This document shows, one piece after another, positions 50,810 through 60,136 of a stretch of DNA of 64,000 bases. The stretch's first letter is position 1, and each line of letters opens with the position of its first letter. The position numbers and the translations under genes were made by a program. The stretch lies in the NCBI GenBank assembly GCA_003161435.1, contig PMOS01000024.1, positions 62,001-126,000 of the forward strand, read 5' to 3'. Origin of the DNA: Vulcanimicrobiota bacterium (GTDB lineage: Bacteria > Vulcanimicrobiota > Vulcanimicrobiia > Vulcanimicrobiales > Vulcanimicrobiaceae). The notes under the pieces were generated by a model that was given only the letters and a program-made list of their open reading frames with translations, was not told the origin of the DNA and made no database searches.

Positions 50810-53800
50810 TTACACACGGGCCGGCCGCGAATCACCGACGGTTCCCGATGCGCTGCCGACGGAACCGTTCGGCGGGTTCGATTTGCCGCGGCCCATCCCC
50901 AAGCGCTCTTCGATCGAAGCGATGAACACGTAGAGCACCGGCGTGATGAACAGGTTGAGGATCGTCGAGAGGATCATCCCGCCGAACACTGCCGTCCCCA
51001 GCGAGTGGCGCGACGCGCTCCCGGCGCCCGACGCAAAGACGAGCGGCGTCACGCCGAGAATGAACGCGATCGACGTCATGAGGATCGGGCGCAGCCGAGT
51101 CTCGGCCGCCCGTCGCACCGCGGTGACCGTGTCAATCCCTTGGTCACGCATCTGGTTGGCGAACTCGACGATCAAGATCGCGTTCTTCGACGCCAGTCCG
51201 ATCAGCATGACGAACCCGACCTGCGCGAACACGTCGGTCGTGATGTGGCGCAGCGCCAGGCCGCCGATCGCGCCGAGCAGCCCCAGCGGAACGGCGAACA
51301 GGATGATCAGCGGGTCGGCGAAGGACTCGTACTGCGCTGCGAGGACGAGGAACACGAACACGATCCCGAGCCCGAAGATCAGCGCAGCCTGTGCCCCGCT
51401 CTCGATCTGCTCGCGCGAGATCCCGCTCCACTCGTAGGCGAACCCGGGCGGCAGATGCGCGGCCAGCCCCTGCATCGTCTGGATCGCCTCGCCGGTACCG
51501 TGCCCGGGGGCCGGGGTTCCGCTGATGTCGATCGCGCGATACAAGTTGAAGTGCGTGATGACGCCCGGGCCTTTTACTTCCTGGAGGTTTACCAGCGCGC
51601 CGATCGGGATCGGCGGCGCCGCGACCGCCAGGCCGTTGACCGTCTGCGGCGTGTCGGAGTGGACGAAGATCGACTGCAGGTCGCTCACCCGCGACCGGTA
51701 CGGCGTGTCGGCTTGAACGTACACGCGGTACGCCTTGCCGTTCATGTCGAAATCGTTCACGTAGACCGAGCCGAGAAACACCTGCATCGTATTGAACAGG
51801 TCAGGGAGCTGAACGCCCAGCGAGAGCGCCTGCGCGCGGTTGACGTTGATCAAAATGGTCGGCTTGTCGTCCCGGAACGTCGTGTAGACTTGGGATAAGC
51901 TCTTCGTCTGATAGGCGGGGTAGATGATCTGATACGTCGCCGCGTTGAGGAGCGCCGGGATCCCGGCGTTGCCACGGTCCTCCAACTCGAAGTCGAACCC
52001 GCCCTGGAAGCCCAGGCCCGGGATCGACGGCGGGTTGAGCATGAACGCCTGCGCGCCGGGCATGAAGAACAGCCGCTGGTTGACGCGGTTGATCACGGCG
52101 CCGATCGCGTGATCGGGACCTCGGCGCTCGCCCCACGGCCGCAACCGGATGAACATCGTGGCGTAGTTCGAACCGTTCCCGGTGAAGCTGAAGCCCGCGG
52201 CGTCGAAGACGTCGGTGATCTCCGGCTGCTGCTTGAGGATCGCCTCGATCTTCCGCTGCATGACGTGCGTATAGTCGAGCGACGAGCCGGGCGGCGCTTG
52301 CATCGCGATGATCGCGAAGCCCTGGTCCTCGTCGGGGATGAATCCGGTCGGCGCGTGCACGTACGACCAGCCGGTGAGCGCCAACAGCACCGCAAAGACG
52401 CCGAGCACGGCCCAGCGCAGCGCGAGCACGCGCGGCAGCACGCGGCGGTAGCCCGCGCGAGTGGCGCTGATCGCGCGGTTCACCGGCACGAAGAAGCGCG
52501 ACTCGCGGCGCGCGGTGCGTCCCAGGAGCAGCGAGGAGAGCACCGGCGTCAGGGTGAGCGCGCAGAACAGCGAGATCGTGATCGAGCACGCGATGGTCAG
52601 CGCGAACTGCTTGTAGAGCTGGCCGGTCGTCCCCGGGAAAAAGGCGACCGGTACGAAGACGGCGAGCAGCACCAGCGACGACGCGACGACGGCGCCTTGA
52701 ATCTCCGCCATCGCCTCGCGCGCGCCCTCGAGCGGGGGCATCCCTTTCTCTTGGATGAACCGCGCGATGTTCTCGATCACCACGATCGCGTCGTCGACCA
52801 CCAGACCCGTTGCCAAAGTGAGGCCGAACAGGGTGAGCTGGTTGATCGAGAAGCCCAGCGCGTTCATCAGGAAGAACGTCCCGATCAGCGAGACGGGGAT
52901 CGTGAGCGCGGGGATCAGCGTGGTGCGCCAATCCTGCAAGAACAGGAAGATCACCAGGACGACCAGCGCGATCGCGATCAGCAGCGTGATCACGACCTCT
53001 TTGATCGACTCGCGCACGAACTCGGTCGAGTCGAACGCGACCTGATAGCTCATCCCGGAAGGGAACTTCGTGGCAAGCCGGTCGAGCGTGTCGCGGACTT
53101 GCTTGGAAACCTGTAGCGCGTTGCCGCTCTGCAGCTGCAGCACGCCCAAGCCGACGCCGTCTTTTCCATCGAACCAGAGCGAACCGCCGTAGTTCTCGGC
53201 ACCCAGCGTCACCCGCCCGACATCCGAGACTTTCGTGAAGCCGCCGTCGGGCGTCGTGCGCAGGATAATGTTCCCGAACTCGGTGGTGTTGGTGAGGCGT
53301 CCGGTGGCGCGGACGCTGTACTCGTACGGCTGGTTTCCGTTGGTCGGCGGCGCGCCGATCGAGCCGGCGGCGACCTGCACGTTCTGCGCCGTGAGCGCGT
53401 TGACGACGTCCCCCGCCGTCAGATTGTTGTCGGCCAGCTTCTTGGGATCGACCCACAGCCGCATCGCGTACTTGCGCTCGCCGAAGACCAGCACGTCGGA
53501 GACGCCGGTGACGCGCTTGATGTCGTTGACGACATTGTCTTCGAGGTAGTTGGTCATGAAGATCGAGTCCCACCGTTTGTCGGTGGACGTCACGCCGATC
53601 GCCATGACGAACGTGCCGGAGTTCTTCGCGACGGTGACCCCGGTGAGCTTGACCTCGTTGGGCAGCCGCCCCTGAGCCAAATTGACCGCGTTCTGGACGT
53701 CGTTGGCCGCCTGATCGAGACTGCGGTCGAGGCTGAACGTGCAGGTGATCTGCGAGGTGCCGTCGCTGCCGCTCTGCGAGCTGATGTATCGCAGCCCTTG

Positions 53801-54016
53801 GACGCCGTTGATGGCCTGCTCGAGCGGCGTCGTGACCGATGACTCGACCGCTTCCGCGCTCGCGCCCGTGTAGACTGCGGTCACGGTCACGGTGGGCGGC
53901 GCAATATTCGGATACTGTGCGACCGGAAGGATCGGAATCGAGATCAATCCGAGCAGCAGGATCACCAGCGACGCGACCGATGCAAAGATCGGCCGCCTGA
54001 GGAAGAACTCGGTCAC
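50810..54016 (-). CDS. RND multidrug efflux transporter (HAE1/AcrB family)
   Basis: 1068 residues from a GTG. Starts FFLRRPIFASVASLVILLLG and has 12 predicted helices with two large periplasmic loops. The proton-relay residues are kept: the Asp pair in LATGLVVDDAIVVIEN near residue 400 and the Lys in GLASKNAILIVEFANQ near 950. AcrB-type DIPNYPQ regions differ slightly. No membrane-fusion protein or TolC gene is adjacent, so partners must be encoded elsewhere. Confidence 0.93.
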   Translation of the reverse strand: MTEFFLRRPIFASVASLVILLLGLISIPILPVAQYPNIAPPTVTVTAVYTGASAEAVESSVTTPLEQAINGVQGLRYISSQSGSDGTSQITCTFSLDRSLDQAANDVQNAVNLAQGRLPNEVKLTGVTVAKNSGTFVMAIGVTSTDKRWDSIFMTNYLEDNVVNDIKRVTGVSDVLVFGERKYAMRLWVDPKKLADNNLTAGDVVNALTAQNVQVAAGSIGAPPTNGNQPYEYSVRATGRLTNTTEFGNIILRTTPDGGFTKVSDVGRVTLGAENYGGSLWFDGKDGVGLGVLQLQSGNALQVSKQVRDTLDRLATKFPSGMSYQVAFDSTEFVRESIKEVVITLLIAIALVVLVIFLFLQDWRTTLIPALTIPVSLIGTFFLMNALGFSINQLTLFGLTLATGLVVDDAIVVIENIARFIQEKGMPPLEGAREAMAEIQGAVVASSLVLLAVFVPVAFFPGTTGQLYKQFALTIACSITISLFCALTLTPVLSSLLLGRTARRESRFFVPVNRAISATRAGYRRVLPRVLALRWAVLGVFAVLLALTGWSYVHAPTGFIPDEDQGFAIIAMQAPPGSSLDYTHVMQRKIEAILKQQPEITDVFDAAGFSFTGNGSNYATMFIRLRPWGERRGPDHAIGAVINRVNQRLFFMPGAQAFMLNPPSIPGLGFQGGFDFELEDRGNAGIPALLNAATYQIIYPAYQTKSLSQVYTTFRDDKPTILINVNRAQALSLGVQLPDLFNTMQVFLGSVYVNDFDMNGKAYRVYVQADTPYRSRVSDLQSIFVHSDTPQTVNGLAVAAPPIPIGALVNLQEVKGPGVITHFNLYRAIDISGTPAPGHGTGEAIQTMQGLAAHLPPGFAYEWSGISREQIESGAQAALIFGLGIVFVFLVLAAQYESFADPLIILFAVPLGLLGAIGGLALRHITTDVFAQVGFVMLIGLASKNAILIVEFANQMRDQGIDTVTAVRRAAETRLRPILMTSIAFILGVTPLVFASGAGSASRHSLGTAVFGGMILSTILNLFITPVLYVFIASIEERLGMGRGKSNPPNGSVGSASGTVGDSRPARV

Positions 54017-54022
54017 GGAGAC

Positions 54023-55075
54023 TCAGACCGCGGGATGTGCCGGGGGGTTGCTACCGGACGGGAGCCAGCCCTCGAGGGCGGCGACCTCGCCGACGACGTT
54101 GCCCGCGACGTTCTTCACTGGGACGAACGCGTGCGGGCGCATCGCCTCCCGCGCGGCGGGTTCGAGCGCATGGAGCGCGTCGAGTACCGCGAGCGTCGCG
54201 GGCGACGCCGCACGGCGCGTTCCGTCGGTCACCTTGAGTGCGACGCCGATGCCGGCGTCCAACAGGGCGTCGCAATGCACCCCTTCGGCGCCGGCTTTGC
54301 CGACGACCCGGCCGCCGGTCGCGCGGATCAGATCCGTATCGAAACGCCCCGTCCCGGCGACGTACCACGGCTCCGACGCCATTGCGGACGTAACCCGCGC
54401 TAATGCCGTCGCATCGTCGTCGTCGAGCCCGCGCAACGTGGCCATGCGTGCGAACGAAACGGCGGCCTTGCGGAGCGTCGTCGCGTAGACCGGGATGCCG
54501 CAACCGTCGACGGCGAGCGCGTCGCCCTCGAAGACGTCGTCGCTGACGCGCCCGCACAGCGCGAGAATCGTTCGTTGGGCGGGGTGCGACGGCTCGGTGT
54601 AGCCGGCGAACGGTGCGCCGAGGACCTTCGCGAGCGCAAGGATCCCAGCGTGCTTTCCGCTGCAGTTGTTGTGCAACTGCGTCGGCCGTTCACCGTGCGC
54701 CGCCAATGCCGCAGCCGCCGGTTCGTACGACGGCGGATGCACGCCGCAGGCGAGGTCGTCGACGCTCGCGCCGATTCGTTCGAGCATCGACGCGACCAGG
54801 TCGACGTGTCCGGGCTCGCCGTTGTGCGACGCGCACATCACGGCCAGCTCGCGCTCGCCGAAACCGAACCGTTCGAGCACGCCGGCCCGAACCGCTGCGG
54901 CCGCGATGAACGGCTTGGCTGAAGAGCGTAGGAACACGGGCGTGTCGATCGTTCCAACCCGTGCGACGACCGTGCCGTCGACGTCGGCCGCGCAGGCGGC
55001 GACGTTATGGATCGACTCGACTCGCCCACCGCGGCGCACGGCGACCGCCGGAACTCCGGCCAACTCCCAGAACAT
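54023..55075 (-). CDS. Asparaginase (AnsII-like / DUF1177-free L-asparaginase II family)
   Basis: 350 residues from the ATG at 55075. SIHNVAACAADVDGTVVARVG, RSSAKPFIAAA near 50, CASHNGEPGH near 78, LHNNCSGKHAGILAL near 130 and VDGCGIPVYA near 178 are the signature of the bacterial L-asparaginase II family (distinct from the AnsB threonine amidohydrolases). It hydrolyses asparagine to aspartate and ammonia. Six bases upstream of the RND gene, probably cotranscribed; divergent from the next gene. Confidence 0.88.
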   Translation of the reverse strand: MFWELAGVPAVAVRRGGRVESIHNVAACAADVDGTVVARVGTIDTPVFLRSSAKPFIAAAAVRAGVLERFGFGERELAVMCASHNGEPGHVDLVASMLERIGASVDDLACGVHPPSYEPAAAALAAHGERPTQLHNNCSGKHAGILALAKVLGAPFAGYTEPSHPAQRTILALCGRVSDDVFEGDALAVDGCGIPVYATTLRKAAVSFARMATLRGLDDDDATALARVTSAMASEPWYVAGTGRFDTDLIRATGGRVVGKAGAEGVHCDALLDAGIGVALKVTDGTRRAASPATLAVLDALHALEPAAREAMRPHAFVPVKNVAGNVVGEVAALEGWLPSGSNPPAHPAV

Positions 55076-55147
55076 GACGGGGACGCCGCGTTCGCGCGCA
55101 GGCCCCGCCCTCCTCGGCGCAGCGGCCTGCGATGGGTACAAGCGAAT

Positions 55148-56227
55148 ATGGACGCTCGCACGTACGCCTCCAACGTGTCCATCCGCCCCGAAGTGGTGGC
55201 GGAGTTCGCGGATCACTGGCCGTCCGGGATCGCACCGGCCCGCGACGGACGGATCTTCCTGAGCTTCCCGAGGCTCGACCCCGTGCCGGCGCCGGCCACC
55301 TTGACCGAGCTGATCGACGGTCGGCCGGTTCCCTTCCCCGACGCATCGGTGAACGCTCTGGACCCGAGCGACGCAAAGCATCGCTTCGTGTCGGTGCACG
55401 GCCTGGCGCTGGGTCCGGGAAACCGCCTGCTCGCCCTCGATACGGGCGCGACATCGATCGAGCGGTGCGACCCGAGCGCGGCGAAGCTCTACGTGATCGA
55501 ACTCGAGCACAACACGATCGTCCACGGCATTGGATTCCCCGACGATGTCTGTCTGCCGACGTCCTACCTCAACGATCTGGTGATCGACTACAACCGCGGC
55601 AAGGCGGGCTACGCATATATCAGCGACTCCGGCCCGCACGGTCCGAACGGGATCATCGTCGTCGATCTCGACAGTGGTGCGTCATGGCGTCGCCTGAGCG
55701 GACACCCGAGCGTGCGTCCGCCGCAACGGCCGGGCTTCGGGATCGCCACCGAGTCGGGGCTGATGCGCACGACGGTCGGCGTCGACGGGATCGCGCTCTC
55801 GCCCGACGGCCGGACGCTGTGGTGGACGCCACTGTGCTCGTACGATCTCGCCAGCATCGATACCGACATCCTCGCGCAGCGCCACGCGGATCCATACGTC
55901 GTGGCGCGGCACGTCGTCCAACACGACGCGCGCGACTTCGCGAGCGATGGTCTGGACTCCGATCGCGAAGGCCGCGTCTACTTCACCGACGTGACGCATG
56001 GGATACTGCGGCGTCTGATCCCGACCGAGAACCGGTACGAGACGCTGCTGCACGGAGAGCACTTCGCGATCTGGCCCGACGCGGTGAAACTCGGGCCTGA
56101 GCGGATCGTCTACATCACCGACAGCCAAGTCAATCGTCAGCCGGCCTGGAACGACGGTCAGGATCTTCGCACGCCGCCATACCGTCTGTATCGCGCCGCG
56201 ATCGACGCCGACCCCGCGCAGTTCTAG
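55148..56227 (+). CDS. Yellow/major-royal-jelly-like (MRJP) protein
   Basis: 359 residues from the ATG at 55148. Six-bladed propeller features of the MRJP/yellow family: FLSFPRLDPVPAPATLTEL near 38, YLNDLVIDYNRGKAGYAYIS near 142, GVDGIALSPDGRTLWWTPL near 215 and YFTDVTHGILRRL near 282. No signal peptide. Bacterial members are of unknown activity, possibly lactonase-like. Confidence 0.85.
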   Translation: MDARTYASNVSIRPEVVAEFADHWPSGIAPARDGRIFLSFPRLDPVPAPATLTELIDGRPVPFPDASVNALDPSDAKHRFVSVHGLALGPGNRLLALDTGATSIERCDPSAAKLYVIELEHNTIVHGIGFPDDVCLPTSYLNDLVIDYNRGKAGYAYISDSGPHGPNGIIVVDLDSGASWRRLSGHPSVRPPQRPGFGIATESGLMRTTVGVDGIALSPDGRTLWWTPLCSYDLASIDTDILAQRHADPYVVARHVVQHDARDFASDGLDSDREGRVYFTDVTHGILRRLIPTENRYETLLHGEHFAIWPDAVKLGPERIVYITDSQVNRQPAWNDGQDLRTPPYRLYRAAIDADPAQF

Positions 56228-57042
56228 TGCGAGCGCGCCGACGCGGGTCCCGAGCGTGCCGGTTCTGAACGCGCTGGTTCCGAACGAGCGGGCGGCGGCG
56301 CAGGGTGATACTCCGGCGCGGACCCGCGCGATTGGGGCGACGGCGCTCGCGATTGCGGCACCGCCCCGCCGCGGTCGCGGAAGTTGCCCGCCGCACCGGA
56401 TCCGACTCCGAACTGTTGGGGAACCGCGGTCAGCGGCACCGCGTACGACGGCACGCTCACGCTCGGCGCGGGACTGGTTTGATCGTCGAGCGGCTGCCGT
56501 ATCGGGTGACCGGGCGTCGGGTGTTCGATTCCCCGCGTCACGCCGGGCTTGGGAGATGCCGGCGGTGGCGCTGGCCCACCGCCTTGGTCGCCGAAGCCGC
56601 CAAAGAAACCCAGGCCGAGACCGTATGCCGATGCCAGGCCGTAGTCGTAGCCGTAGTCATAGCCGTACGTGTCGTAGTTCGACGCTCCCGATTCGTCATA
56701 TCCGTACGGTGCGTCGATCTCGATCGCGCTGAACGACGCGCCCGCATTGAAACCCACGATCGTGACCGTCATGCCGACCGCCAATCGCAAACCGCGCGGG
56801 TTGATGATCGTCCCTTGGCGCAAGGCCACGGAGTCGAGAAAACCGCGATCGTCGCGCACGACGATGGCGAACGGTCCTTGGATCGCCTCGATGCGGCCGT
56901 GAATCGTCTCTTGCCCGCTCGGGGCGGGACGGCTGAAGGACGGGACCCCCTGCGCCGCGGCGCGCTCCGGGACCGCGGCGACACCGAGTGCAAGCGCTCC
57001 GGCGATTGCGCCGGCGGCGAACGTAGCAACGAAAAGACGCAT
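56224..57042 (-). CDS. Secreted low-complexity protein with OB-like domain
   Basis: 272 residues from the ATG at 57042. Signal peptide ends AAAQG. A small beta domain follows (ETIHGRIEAIQGPFAIVVRD...VTIVGFN), then Tyr/Gly/Asp repeats (YDYGYDYG) and a Pro-rich tail ending in ARSEPARSEPARSGP repeats. The ending is in Pro/Arg/Ser repeats, so slippage is possible. Function unknown. Overlaps the 3' end of the MRJP gene by 4 nt. Confidence 0.65.
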   Translation of the reverse strand: MRLFVATFAAGAIAGALALGVAAVPERAAAQGVPSFSRPAPSGQETIHGRIEAIQGPFAIVVRDDRGFLDSVALRQGTIINPRGLRLAVGMTVTIVGFNAGASFSAIEIDAPYGYDESGASNYDTYGYDYGYDYGLASAYGLGLGFFGGFGDQGGGPAPPPASPKPGVTRGIEHPTPGHPIRQPLDDQTSPAPSVSVPSYAVPLTAVPQQFGVGSGAAGNFRDRGGAVPQSRAPSPQSRGSAPEYHPAPPPARSEPARSEPARSGPASARSH

Positions 57043-57154
57043 TCCGCACCTTCCCCGTTCTCGAATCATGCGGTTACGAATTGATGGTACGCCGCAAATT
57101 CCGGAAAACCCTGAGAATCCTCCGGCTTGCCTAGGAAGAGTCCCCGATGTTCGC

Positions 57155-58114
57155 TTACGCGAGGGCAGGCTCGAAGACGTTCGCCTCTTGTTCGGCGTAC
57201 AGCGGGCTCGACAGGTAGCGTTCGCCGGTGTCGCAGATGATCGTCACGATCACCTTGCCGGCGTTCTCCGGGCGGGCGGCAACTTGCATTGCGGCCCACA
57301 AGTTCGCGCCCGATGAAATCCCCGCCAAGATTCCCTCTTCACGCGCGAGACGCCGCGCCGTTGCGACCGAGTCGTCGAACGACGCCTTGATCACCTCGCT
57401 GTAGACATGCGTGTCGAGGATCGACGGCACGAAACCGGGAGCGAAGCCTTGCAGCTTGTGCGGGCCGGGTGCACCGCCCGAAAGAACGGTCGACGTATCC
57501 GGCTCGACCGTGATGCACTCGACCGACGGCTTGCGTTCCTTCAACAAATGCCCCGCGCCGGTAATCGTCCCGCCGGTGCCGACGCCGGCGATGAGGATAT
57601 CGACTTTGCCGTCGGTGTCGCGCCAGATCTCCTCGCCCGTCGTGCGGTAGTGGATCTCCGGGTTCGCGGGATTGTCGAACTGGCCGGGCTGGAAGAACTT
57701 GGCCGGGTTCGATGCGACGATCTCGTTGGCTTTTGCGATCGCGCCCTTCATGCCCTCAGTTCCGGGCGTGAGCACGAGTTGCGCACCGTACGCTTTGAGT
57801 AAGTTGCGGCGCTCGATCGTCATCGTCTCGGGCATGGTGAGAATGAGCGGGTAACCCTTGGCCGCACAGACGAACGCGAGCGCGATCCCGGTGTTGCCGC
57901 TGGTCGGCTCGACGATGACCGAGTCGGGACGGAGTTTGCCGTCGCGCTCGGCCGCTTCGATCATCGCGACCCCGATGCGGTCCTTCACCGATCCGGCCGG
58001 ATTCTTGGACTCGAGCTTACACAAGATCTCGGCGCCCAGACCCTTGTTCAACCGCGGGATTCGAACCAGCGGCGTGTTCCCGAAAGTGTCGGCGATGTTG
58101 TCGTAGACGCGCAT
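57155..58114 (-). CDS. cysK: Cysteine synthase A (O-acetylserine sulfhydrylase)
   Basis: 319 residues from the ATG at 58114. PLP Lys in [11 protein letters not shown] near residue 40, substrate loop [10 protein letters not shown] near 70, PLP-phosphate loop [10 protein letters not shown] near 182 and a final Ser/Gly-rich site [11 protein letters not shown] near 270. Forms cysteine from O-acetylserine and sulfide. Confidence 0.95.
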   Translation of the reverse strand: MRVYDNIADTFGNTPLVRIPRLNKGLGAEILCKLESKNPAGSVKDRIGVAMIEAAERDGKLRPDSVIVEPTSGNTGIALAFVCAAKGYPLILTMPETMTIERRNLLKAYGAQLVLTPGTEGMKGAIAKANEIVASNPAKFFQPGQFDNPANPEIHYRTTGEEIWRDTDGKVDILIAGVGTGGTITGAGHLLKERKPSVECITVEPDTSTVLSGGAPGPHKLQGFAPGFVPSILDTHVYSEVIKASFDDSVATARRLAREEGILAGISSGANLWAAMQVAARPENAGKVIVTIICDTGERYLSSPLYAEQEANVFEPALA

Positions 58115-58202
58115 TGTGGACCGGTAAACCCCGGCTCGGCTTGAAAGGGTGCGGTCAGCGCCCGACGCGAACGGATGTTCGCCTTCCCGCGCAGGAATCA
58201 AG

Positions 58203-58222
58203 CCCCCTCGACAAGCTCAGGA
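58203..58222. repeat. REP-like palindromic element
   Basis: CCCCTCGACAAGCTCAGGAC, the same dispersed repeat type as at 28094 and 28166. Read in frame it gives the peptide STSSGQA, often seen at over-extended protein N-termini. Confidence 0.6.
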
Positions 58223-58228
58223 CAAGCC

Positions 58229-59242
58229 GTGTTCACTCTCACCGAGAGGTCGCTCTACGTCGCCGACCTCGACCTCTGGATCGACTCGCTGCGCCCGCGC
58301 GCCCGCTGTTACGTATCGCACGGTCATAGCGACCACGCGCACGAGCACGATACGATCGTCACCACGCCGGCAAACGCGAAGATCTGCCGCTCGCGCTTCG
58401 CGCGCTCCGCTGTTCGAGCCAAGCAGACAACACCGCCGCGCCGCCCGCCGCCGGCCTGCGACTTCGAGGAACACGCGTTCAACGAGCCCTGGTCGGACGG
58501 TGAGCACACGCTCACGCTCTTTCCGGCGGGGCACGTATTGGGCAGCGCGCAGTTGCTGATCGAAGGCGAGCGCGGTCGCTTCGTCTACACCGGCGACTTC
58601 AAGCTTGCCCGGTCGTACACGTGCGAGTCACCCGAGGTCAAGCGTTGCGACGTGTTGTTGATGGAGTGCACGTTCGGCCGCCCGCACTACGTCTTTCCGT
58701 CGCGCGACGAGGTCGAAGACGCGGTCGTCGCGTTTGCGACCAGGGCGCTCGAGGACGGCTGCGCGCCGATCTTCTACGCGTACTCGCTCGGCAAAGCGCA
58801 AGAGGCGATCGCGATCTTAGGCAAGGCTGGCGTCCCGGTCACCGTGCACGGCGCTATCGACGCGATGGCGCGCGTCTACCGGACCGCGGGCGTACAGCTC
58901 CCGTCGTACGAACGGTACGATGCAGCAGCCTACGACGGAACGCGCGCGCTGATCTGGCCCCCTTCTGCGACGCAACCCAAGGCGTTGCGCAACAAGCCCT
59001 CGCGCAGCGTGGTCCTCACCGGCTGGGCAGTCGACAAGAACGCCGCCTTCCGCTACGGCGCCGACGCTGCGATCCCGCTCAGCGACCACGCCGACTACGC
59101 GCAATTGCTGCGCTACGTCGAGCTCGCCCAGCCACGCAAAGTGCTGCTCAACCACGGCTGGCGCGACTTCGTCTGGCGCCTCCGCCGCCTCGGCATCGAT
59201 GCAACGTTTCTCGCGGCAAACGAACAGCTCGCGCTGTTTTGA
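58229..59242 (+). CDS. MBL-fold nuclease (mRNA 3'-end processing / Beta-CASP family)
   Basis: 337 residues from the GTG at 58229. The ATG at 58175 would read through the REP repeat ([10 protein letters not shown]), so I prefer the later start. Motif II is SHGHSDHAHEHD near residue 30; the beta-CASP region has GHVLGSAQLLIEGERGRFVYTGDF and MECTFGRP near 140; LSDHADYAQLL near 285 holds the third metal His. Resembles bacterial proteins related to CPSF73 and Artemis; likely a DNA or RNA nuclease. No neighbouring ligase partner directly, but an ATP-dependent DNA ligase lies 2.9 kb away. Confidence 0.85.
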   Translation: MFTLTERSLYVADLDLWIDSLRPRARCYVSHGHSDHAHEHDTIVTTPANAKICRSRFARSAVRAKQTTPPRRPPPACDFEEHAFNEPWSDGEHTLTLFPAGHVLGSAQLLIEGERGRFVYTGDFKLARSYTCESPEVKRCDVLLMECTFGRPHYVFPSRDEVEDAVVAFATRALEDGCAPIFYAYSLGKAQEAIAILGKAGVPVTVHGAIDAMARVYRTAGVQLPSYERYDAAAYDGTRALIWPPSATQPKALRNKPSRSVVLTGWAVDKNAAFRYGADAAIPLSDHADYAQLLRYVELAQPRKVLLNHGWRDFVWRLRRLGIDATFLAANEQLALF

Positions 59243-59256
59243 CGTCTAGCAGGGTG

Positions 59257-60132
59257 CTAGCTGCCGAAGAAATCTCGCAGCGCAGTGTAGGTTGCGTCGG
59301 GGGCTTCTTCGGCCATGAAGTGGCCGCTGTCGATCGGGCCGCCGCGTACATCATCGGCCCAGTCGCGCCAGACGCTGAGCACGTCGTACCATTTGCCGAC
59401 CTCACCGCGACCCGCCCAGAGCGCGAGGAGCGGCGCCGCGATCTTCTTCGTTCCGCGATCGGCTTCGTCGAGCGCGAAGTCGTACGTCGCGCCGGCGCGG
59501 TAGTCTTCGCAGGCCGCGTGGATCGTGGCGGGGTTGCGATAACAGCGCATGTAGTCCTCGACGGCTTCGGGCGCGTGCACGTTGCCGCGATTCGGACGCC
59601 CGGTGAAGAACCAATCGGGGTCGGCGCCGATCATCTTCTCGGGCAACGGATACGGTTGCGCGAGGAAAAACCAGTGCCAATAGCCGAGGCCGAACTTCAT
59701 GTCGGCGCGGCGGAAATGTTCGCCGGTCGGGAGGATGTCGAGCGTCGCCAGCTTGCCGACGTGCTCCGGATGGTCGAGCGCGAGCCGGTACGTCACGCGG
59801 CCGCCACGATCGTGTCCGGCGACATCGAAGCGGTCGAACCCGAAGTGCCGCATCACCGCGACGGCGTCACGCGCCATCGCGCGCTTCGAGTAGGGCTCGT
59901 GATCGGGGGTGGTTTCGGGCTTCGAGCTGTCGCCGTAGCCGCGCAGGTCCATCGCGACGACCGTGAACTCGCTCGCGAGCCGCGGTGCGACGAGATGCCA
60001 CATCACGTGCGTCTGCGGGTGGCCGTGCAGCAGCAGCAGCGGCGGGCCGCTTCCGCCGCGCCGCACGCGAATCGTCGCCTCGCCGGTGTCGACGAATGAG
60101 AGCTCGAAATCCTCGAACATCGCTTGCGCCAC
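59257..60132 (-). CDS. Haloacetate (fluoroacetate) dehalogenase-like alpha/beta hydrolase
   Basis: 291 residues. Nucleophile Asp in AGHDRGGRVTYRLALDHPE near residue 107; Arg pair region AMDLRGYGDSSKP; halide pocket residues HW in LGYWHWFFLAQPYPLPE near 155 and Tyr in CEDYRAGATYDF near 215; catalytic His in IDSGHFMAEEAPD near 270. These match fluoroacetate dehalogenases (FAcD) better than epoxide hydrolases. Predicted to hydrolyse haloacetates; untested. Confidence 0.82.
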   Translation of the reverse strand: MAQAMFEDFELSFVDTGEATIRVRRGGSGPPLLLLHGHPQTHVMWHLVAPRLASEFTVVAMDLRGYGDSSKPETTPDHEPYSKRAMARDAVAVMRHFGFDRFDVAGHDRGGRVTYRLALDHPEHVGKLATLDILPTGEHFRRADMKFGLGYWHWFFLAQPYPLPEKMIGADPDWFFTGRPNRGNVHAPEAVEDYMRCYRNPATIHAACEDYRAGATYDFALDEADRGTKKIAAPLLALWAGRGEVGKWYDVLSVWRDWADDVRGGPIDSGHFMAEEAPDATYTALRDFFGS

Positions 60133-60136
60133 GCGG

